Shown piece after piece: positions 60,088-64,000 of a stretch of DNA of 64,000 nt. This stretch comes from Variovorax sp. PBL-H6 (GTDB lineage: Bacteria > Pseudomonadota > Gammaproteobacteria > Burkholderiales > Burkholderiaceae_C). The notes below the pieces were generated by a model. It saw nothing but the letters and a program-made list of their open reading frames with translations. It ran no database searches and was not told the DNA's origin. Each line of letters opens with the position of its first letter. Positions within the stretch are counted from its first letter, which is position 1. Location: contig NZ_LR594659.1 of the NCBI RefSeq assembly GCF_901827155.1, positions 5,428,501 through 5,492,500 of the forward strand, given 5' to 3'. Made by a program: the position numbers and the translations under genes.

Positions 60088-61176
60088 ATGCAAAGACGTT
60101 CCCTGCTGGCCGGCGCTGCCGTCGCCGCCGCCGTTTCCGCACCCGCGATCGCGCAGGGCACGCCGGCCGTGCGCTGGCGCATGCCTTCGAGCTTTCCGAA
60201 GTCGCTGGACACCGTGTTCGGCGGCGCCGTTGCCATCGCGGAGATCGTGCGCAAGCTGACCGACGGCCGCTTCACCATCTCGCCCTTCGCCGCCGGCGAG
60301 CTGATGCCGCCACTGGCGGTGCTCGACGGCGTGCAGAACCGCAGCGTCGAGTGCGGCCACACTGCCGGCTTCTACTACGTGGGCAAGGAGCCGGCCCTGG
60401 CCTTCGACACCGGCATCCCCTTCGGCATGACGCCGCGCCAGCACACGGCCTGGATGACGCACGGCGGCGGCCTGTCGACGATGCGCGAGATCTACGAGCG
60501 CTTCGATGCGGTGCAGATCCCCTGCGGCAACACCGGCGCGCAGATGGGCGGCTGGTTCCGCAAGGAGATCAAGCGTGTGGAAGATTTCCAAGGCCTTCGC
60601 ATGCGCGTGCCCGGGCTGCTGGGCCGCGTCTACGCCAAGCTCGGCGTAACGCCGCTGCAGCTGGCCGCTGCCGACGTCTACCCGGCACTCGAGAAGGGCA
60701 CGCTCGACGCGGTGGAGTTCGTCGGCCCCTACGACGACGAGAAGCTGGGCCTGGCCAAGGTGGCGCGCTACTACTACGGGCCGGGCGTGATGGAGCTGGG
60801 CGCTTCGCTGTGCTTCATTGCCAACAAGAAGGCCTGGGCCGAGCTGCCCGACAGCTATCGCGCCGCGCTGGAGGCTGCGTGCGCGCAGGCCGGCGCCGAG
60901 ATGCTGGCCAAGTACGACGTGGGCAACGTGCCGGCGCTGAAGCGGCTGGTGGGCAGCGGTGCCAAGCTCAACTACTGGTCCAGGCCCATCATGGACGCAC
61001 TGCACAAGGCCACGCAGGAGGTGCTGAAGGAGGAGGCCGCGGCCAACCCCGTCTTCGCCAAGGTGCACGGCAAATGGCGCGAGTTCCTTGACGAACAGCT
61101 GGTCTGGTCCTCGGTCAACGACGGTGCGGCGGAGCAGTACATCCTGGGCACCAGGCGCGCGGCGGCGGTGCGCTGA
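60088..61176 (+). CDS. TRAP transporter substrate-binding protein (DctP family)
   Basis: A 362-residue periplasmic protein of the TRAP type with signal peptide 1-23 (MQRRSLLAGAAVAAAVSAPA, AIAQ). 'RWRMPSSFPKSLDTVFGGA' and 'AAADVYPALEKGTLDAVEFVGPYDD' are family motifs, close to the branch that binds 2-oxo- or hydroxy-acids ('FRKEIKRVEDFQGLRMR'). The membrane subunits DctQ and DctM are not in the window. Confidence 0.9.
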   Translation: MQRRSLLAGAAVAAAVSAPAIAQGTPAVRWRMPSSFPKSLDTVFGGAVAIAEIVRKLTDGRFTISPFAAGELMPPLAVLDGVQNRSVECGHTAGFYYVGKEPALAFDTGIPFGMTPRQHTAWMTHGGGLSTMREIYERFDAVQIPCGNTGAQMGGWFRKEIKRVEDFQGLRMRVPGLLGRVYAKLGVTPLQLAAADVYPALEKGTLDAVEFVGPYDDEKLGLAKVARYYYGPGVMELGASLCFIANKKAWAELPDSYRAALEAACAQAGAEMLAKYDVGNVPALKRLVGSGAKLNYWSRPIMDALHKATQEVLKEEAAANPVFAKVHGKWREFLDEQLVWSSVNDGAAEQYILGTRRAAAVR

Positions 61177-61193
61177 AACCTTAGGCAGGACGC

Positions 61194-62111
61194 TCAGAAG
61201 AATAGCCAGTAGAACAGCCCGCCGAAGATCGCCCACTTCACGAGGTAGTAGCTCGGCTTGTTCCAGGCCTTCAGCCGCTTGCCCAGCACGCGGATCTTGT
61301 AGACCTGCGCGAAGGCCTTGTTCAGGCCGCCGATCGGCTCGCCTTCCACGTTCTGCGTGGCAGCGGCCTTGATCATGCGCCAGCCGATCTCGCGGTTGAT
61401 CCAGCGCGCCACCGGATTGTTCAGCGGCCGCTCGACGTCGCAGAACAGGATCAGCCGGGTCTCGTTCGTGAGGTTCTCGGCGTGGTGGATGTAGGTCTCG
61501 TCGAACATCACGGCCTCGCCGTCCTTCCAGTAGTAGGACTGGCCGTCGACGAAGATCCTGCAGTTCGGCGCATCCTGCGGCACCTTGAGGCCCAGGTGGT
61601 AGCGCAGCGAGCCCGCGAACGGGTCGCGGTGCCGCACCAGGTTGCCGCCCGGCGGCAGGATCGCGAACATTGCGGCGCGCACCGATGGAATGCCCGCCAG
61701 CAGCTCGGTCGTCTTCGGACACAGGCCCTTGGCCGAGGGCAGGAAGTCGCCGTACCAGTTGAGATAGAAGCGCTTCCAGCCGGTGCGGAAGAAGGAGTTG
61801 AAGCCAATGTCGGTGTAACCCGCCGCCGCCTTGATGTGCCCCTCGTCGAACAGCGCCAGGCCTTCGTCGCGGATGGTCTGCCAGTTTTGCTTGAGCACGT
61901 CGAGTTCGGGGAACTGCTTCAGGTCGAGGTAGGGCTTGGACGGCACCGACGAGAACCAGTACATCAGCACGTTGAGCGGCGCCAGGAAGGTCGAGTGGTC
62001 GCTCAGCTGCCGCCCGAGCCGATGCCGCACGTGGCCGCGAAAATGCACGTAGAGGGCGGAGGCCAGGAAGACCAGCGGAATCAGGAGCTTGTACGACAGG
62101 AAGCTGGGCAT
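61194..62111 (-). CDS. Aspartyl/asparaginyl beta-hydroxylase family protein (LpxO-like)
   Basis: A 305-residue iron(II)/2-oxoglutarate dioxygenase with an N-terminal membrane anchor (about 5-24). H161-R-D163 and H209 or H210 form the metal site, and R219 the 2-oxoglutarate contact. Membrane-anchored members of this family hydroxylate lipid A (LpxO), so a role in lipid A modification is likely though not proven. A second hydrophobic stretch is at the C-terminus ('AIFGGLFYWLFF'). Confidence 0.87.
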   Translation of the reverse strand: MPSFLSYKLLIPLVFLASALYVHFRGHVRHRLGRQLSDHSTFLAPLNVLMYWFSSVPSKPYLDLKQFPELDVLKQNWQTIRDEGLALFDEGHIKAAAGYTDIGFNSFFRTGWKRFYLNWYGDFLPSAKGLCPKTTELLAGIPSVRAAMFAILPPGGNLVRHRDPFAGSLRYHLGLKVPQDAPNCRIFVDGQSYYWKDGEAVMFDETYIHHAENLTNETRLILFCDVERPLNNPVARWINREIGWRMIKAAATQNVEGEPIGGLNKAFAQVYKIRVLGKRLKAWNKPSYYLVKWAIFGGLFYWLFF

Positions 62112-62199
62112 CGATGGGCGCGACGTGCAGTCGTCGTCGAGATGGGAAGTCGAGAATTCTCGCCGAATCGCCCACCGAGCGCCCGCATAGATTCACCGC

Positions 62200-63168
62200 T
62201 CAGGCCGCGGCCTGGAAATGATCGAAAGCCGCGAATTGCTGTACCAGCGGCGCGCCCTGGGCGTCAACGATGCGCAAGCCGGGCGCGGCTTCGATGCGGC
62301 CGATGCGTGTGACCGGCGTGCCGCTGCGCCGTCCGGCCTCGATCACGGCTTTCGCGGCAGAAGCTTGCGCCGTGAAGAGCAGCTCGTAGTCGTCGCCGCC
62401 CGCGAGCGCGCAGCTGCGGCGCAGCGCGAGGTCCGGCGCGGCCGCGGCCGGAATGCCGATGAGACCGCACGCGGCATCGGCGTCCACCGTCGCGCCCACG
62501 CCGCTGGCGGCAAGGATATGGCCGAGGTCGCCGACCAGCCCATCGCTCACGTCGACGGCGGCACTCGCGGCGCCGCGCAGCGCCTGGCCGAGGGCGACGC
62601 GCGGCTCGGGCTGCTCCATGCGCCGGCGCGCCTGTTCGAAGGCCTCGGCCGGCAGCGCCAGCGTGCCGCGAAAGACTTCCAGCGCCAGGCGTGCGTCGCC
62701 CAGAGTGCCGCTGACCCAGAGCTCGTCGCCGGGCTTCGCGCCGGAGCGCAGCAGCGCCGCCCCCGCCGGCACCTCGCCGAAGACGGTGATGCAGATATTG
62801 AGCGGTCCGCGCGTGGTGTCGCCGCCCACCAGCTCGCAGCCGTGCGCATCCGCCAGTGAGAACAGCCCGCGCGAGAAGGCCGCGAGCCAGGCTTCGTCGA
62901 CCCCGGGCAGCGCCAAAGCAAGGGTGAAGGCCAGTGGCTTCGCGCCGCAGGCCGCGAGGTCGCTCAGGTTGACCGCAAGCGCCTTGTGGCCCAGGCGTGC
63001 GGGGTCGACGGTGGAAAGAAAATGGCGCCCCTCGACCAGCATGTCGCTGGACACCGCGAGCTGCATGCCGGGCCCCGGCGCGAGCAGCGCACAGTCGTCG
63101 CCGACGCCGAGTGGAGAACGCGCCGCGGGGCGCTTGAAGTACCGGTCGATGAGGTCGAACTCGCCCAT
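62200..63168 (-). CDS. thiL: Thiamine-monophosphate kinase
   Basis: A 322-residue PurM-fold kinase that makes thiamine diphosphate. 'GVGDDCALLAPGPGMQLAVSSD' features at 22-42, 'GHKALAVNLSDLAACGA' near 61 and 'CELVGGDTTRG' near 108 are the nucleotide and metal motifs. The ATG at 63168 is chosen by family fit. It begins 11 bases after the glutamate–cysteine ligase-like gene. Confidence 0.95.
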   Translation of the reverse strand: MGEFDLIDRYFKRPAARSPLGVGDDCALLAPGPGMQLAVSSDMLVEGRHFLSTVDPARLGHKALAVNLSDLAACGAKPLAFTLALALPGVDEAWLAAFSRGLFSLADAHGCELVGGDTTRGPLNICITVFGEVPAGAALLRSGAKPGDELWVSGTLGDARLALEVFRGTLALPAEAFEQARRRMEQPEPRVALGQALRGAASAAVDVSDGLVGDLGHILAASGVGATVDADAACGLIGIPAAAAPDLALRRSCALAGGDDYELLFTAQASAAKAVIEAGRRSGTPVTRIGRIEAAPGLRIVDAQGAPLVQQFAAFDHFQAAA

Positions 63169-63179
63169 CGTGGTCGCCC

Positions 63180-64000
63180 TCAACCGTGCCGGAAGCGTTT
63201 CGCCGCCTGCCGCACGACCTCCGCCAGCAGCCGCTCCTTGGCCTGGCGCTCGCGCAGCCAGCGCGCGTCGTTGCGGTTGGCCTCCACGCTGGTGCGCAGC
63301 TGGCCCAGGGCCTCGGTGGCGTCCAGCGCCTCGCTGTGCCATTCGAGCTGGGTCATGGTCATGAGGATGTGGTCGCGCAGCGGCATGTGGCTGCCGGTGG
63401 CGGGGTCGACATAGACGGCGTCCAGCCCGAAGCGGCAGGCCTGGAAGCGGTTGTAGGTGTAGACCAGGTAGTCGTCCTCCGTCGGCGTGAAGGGCTGCTC
63501 CTGCAGGAACCAGGCGGCCAGCGACTGCACGTAGCCGGCCAGCGCCGCGGCGCGCTCGACCGTGAGCGGCGTGTCGAAGACGCGGATCTCGATGGTGCCG
63601 AACTCAGGCTTGGGCCGGATGTCCCAGTAGAAGTCCTTCATGCTGCGCACGACGCCGGTGCGGGTCATGCGTTCGAAGTAGTTGCCGAATTCGCGCCAGC
63701 TGAGCGTAAACGGCGCGCGGCCCGAGAGGGGAAAGGCGAAGACCGAGTTGAGCCGTGCCGAATCGAACTGGGTGTCCTGCCCCTGCACGAAGGGCGACGA
63801 TGCCGACAAGGCGATGAAGTGCGGGATGTAGCGCGACATGCGGTGCAGCATCAGCAGTGCGCCGTCGGCATCGGGGCAGCCGATGTGCACGTGCTGCCCG
63901 AAGATGGTGAACTGCTTGGAGAGGTAGCCGTAGAGCTCCGACAGCTCGCGAAAACGCGGCTTGTCGTAGATGCGCCGCTCGTGCCACTGCTGGAAGGCGT
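63180..64000 (-). CDS. YbdK-type carboxylate–amine ligase/glutamate–cysteine ligase 2 (partial)
   Basis: The C-terminal 273 codons of a GCS2-family protein; the 5' end is beyond the window. '[17 protein letters not shown]' near the right edge and '[17 protein letters not shown]' are the family's ATP and metal-binding motifs. YbdK proteins have weak glutamate–cysteine ligase activity; their physiological role is uncertain. It lies just upstream of thiL on the same strand. Confidence 0.88.
   Translation of the reverse strand, partial: AFQQWHERRIYDKPRFRELSELYGYLSKQFTIFGQHVHIGCPDADGALLMLHRMSRYIPHFIALSASSPFVQGQDTQFDSARLNSVFAFPLSGRAPFTLSWREFGNYFERMTRTGVVRSMKDFYWDIRPKPEFGTIEIRVFDTPLTVERAAALAGYVQSLAAWFLQEQPFTPTEDDYLVYTYNRFQACRFGLDAVYVDPATGSHMPLRDHILMTMTQLEWHSEALDATEALGQLRTSVEANRNDARWLRERQAKERLLAEVVRQAAKRFRHG

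Noticed and set aside
59839..62196. Minus-strand open frame of 785 codons across the LpxO-like and TRAP genes
   Set aside because: It is a shadow frame of high-GC coding DNA; the LpxO-like gene in another frame explains the region with catalytic motifs.
1..64000. CRISPR arrays, tRNA or rRNA genes, riboswitches
   Set aside because: No regularly spaced repeats, cloverleaf-like segments, rRNA signatures or conserved leader motifs were recognised; thiL and argS have no visible riboswitch or attenuator upstream.

Overview
The window looks like chromosome of a high-GC betaproteobacterium of the order Burkholderiales, most likely Comamonadaceae and close to Variovorax. This is inferred from gene content (argS–SPOR–dsbA block, lptA–lptB–rpoN, PsiF, Bug/TTT binding proteins, LIV-type transport operons with CoA enzymes) and codon bias; no rRNA or tRNA gene is present to confirm it.

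Region 1 (1–13595) is one long plus-strand catabolic operon. It holds a fused indolepyruvate:ferredoxin-type oxidoreductase, a GH88/GH105-like hydrolase, a complete LIV-type ABC importer (two permeases, two ATPases, one binding protein), a family III CoA-transferase, a MaoC hydratase, an enoyl-CoA hydratase and an acyl-CoA ligase. Together they suggest import and CoA-dependent breakdown of an organic or aromatic acid, possibly from a plant glycoside. A divergent gene starts at the left edge. Region 2 (13818–23907) is mostly core: a LysR regulator, DUF2214 and PsiF proteins, argS, a SPOR protein, dsbA, lptA (with an apparent 5' frameshift), lptB, rpoN and a phospholipase-D-type lipoprotein.

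Region 3 (23920–36080) is for sugar-acid use. A LacI regulator and a LacD-type aldolase lie divergently, and both have lost their 5' ends at one deletion scar. Then come an enolase-superfamily dehydratase, and on the minus strand an operon of ABC binding protein, two permeases, AroE-like dehydrogenase, TTT binding protein, HpcH/HpaI aldolase and IlvD/Edd dehydratase. The GntR regulator and the ABC ATPase are on the divergent transcript. Region 4 (36111–42511) has a YceI–cytochrome b561–YceI cluster, two small membrane proteins, a two-component system and an RNA methyltransferase.

Region 5 (42512–47561) is accessory and the most unusual. It has a 959-residue protein that joins a peptidoglycan-binding domain, a GH19 lysozyme-like domain, a papain-like peptidase and an alpha/beta hydrolase. 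Next to it is an AT-rich minus-strand patch that I read as a decayed polymorphic toxin–immunity cassette: the C-terminal tip of a toxin, then four bases later a DUF4279 immunity-type gene, then two further short or broken reading frames. A PIN-domain gene follows.

Region 6 (47659–64000) mixes housekeeping genes (UPF0149/SEC-C, MFS, GNAT, NTF2-like, cinA, pgpA, thiL, a glutamate–cysteine ligase-like gene) with accessory ones: a lipoprotein with Ig-like repeats, a second two-component system, a PEP-mutase-like enzyme, an XRE–cupin regulator facing a class II aldolase and a TRAP binding protein across paired palindromes, and an LpxO-like hydroxylase. thiL and pgpA–cinA, often adjacent in related bacteria, are about 9.6 kb apart here.
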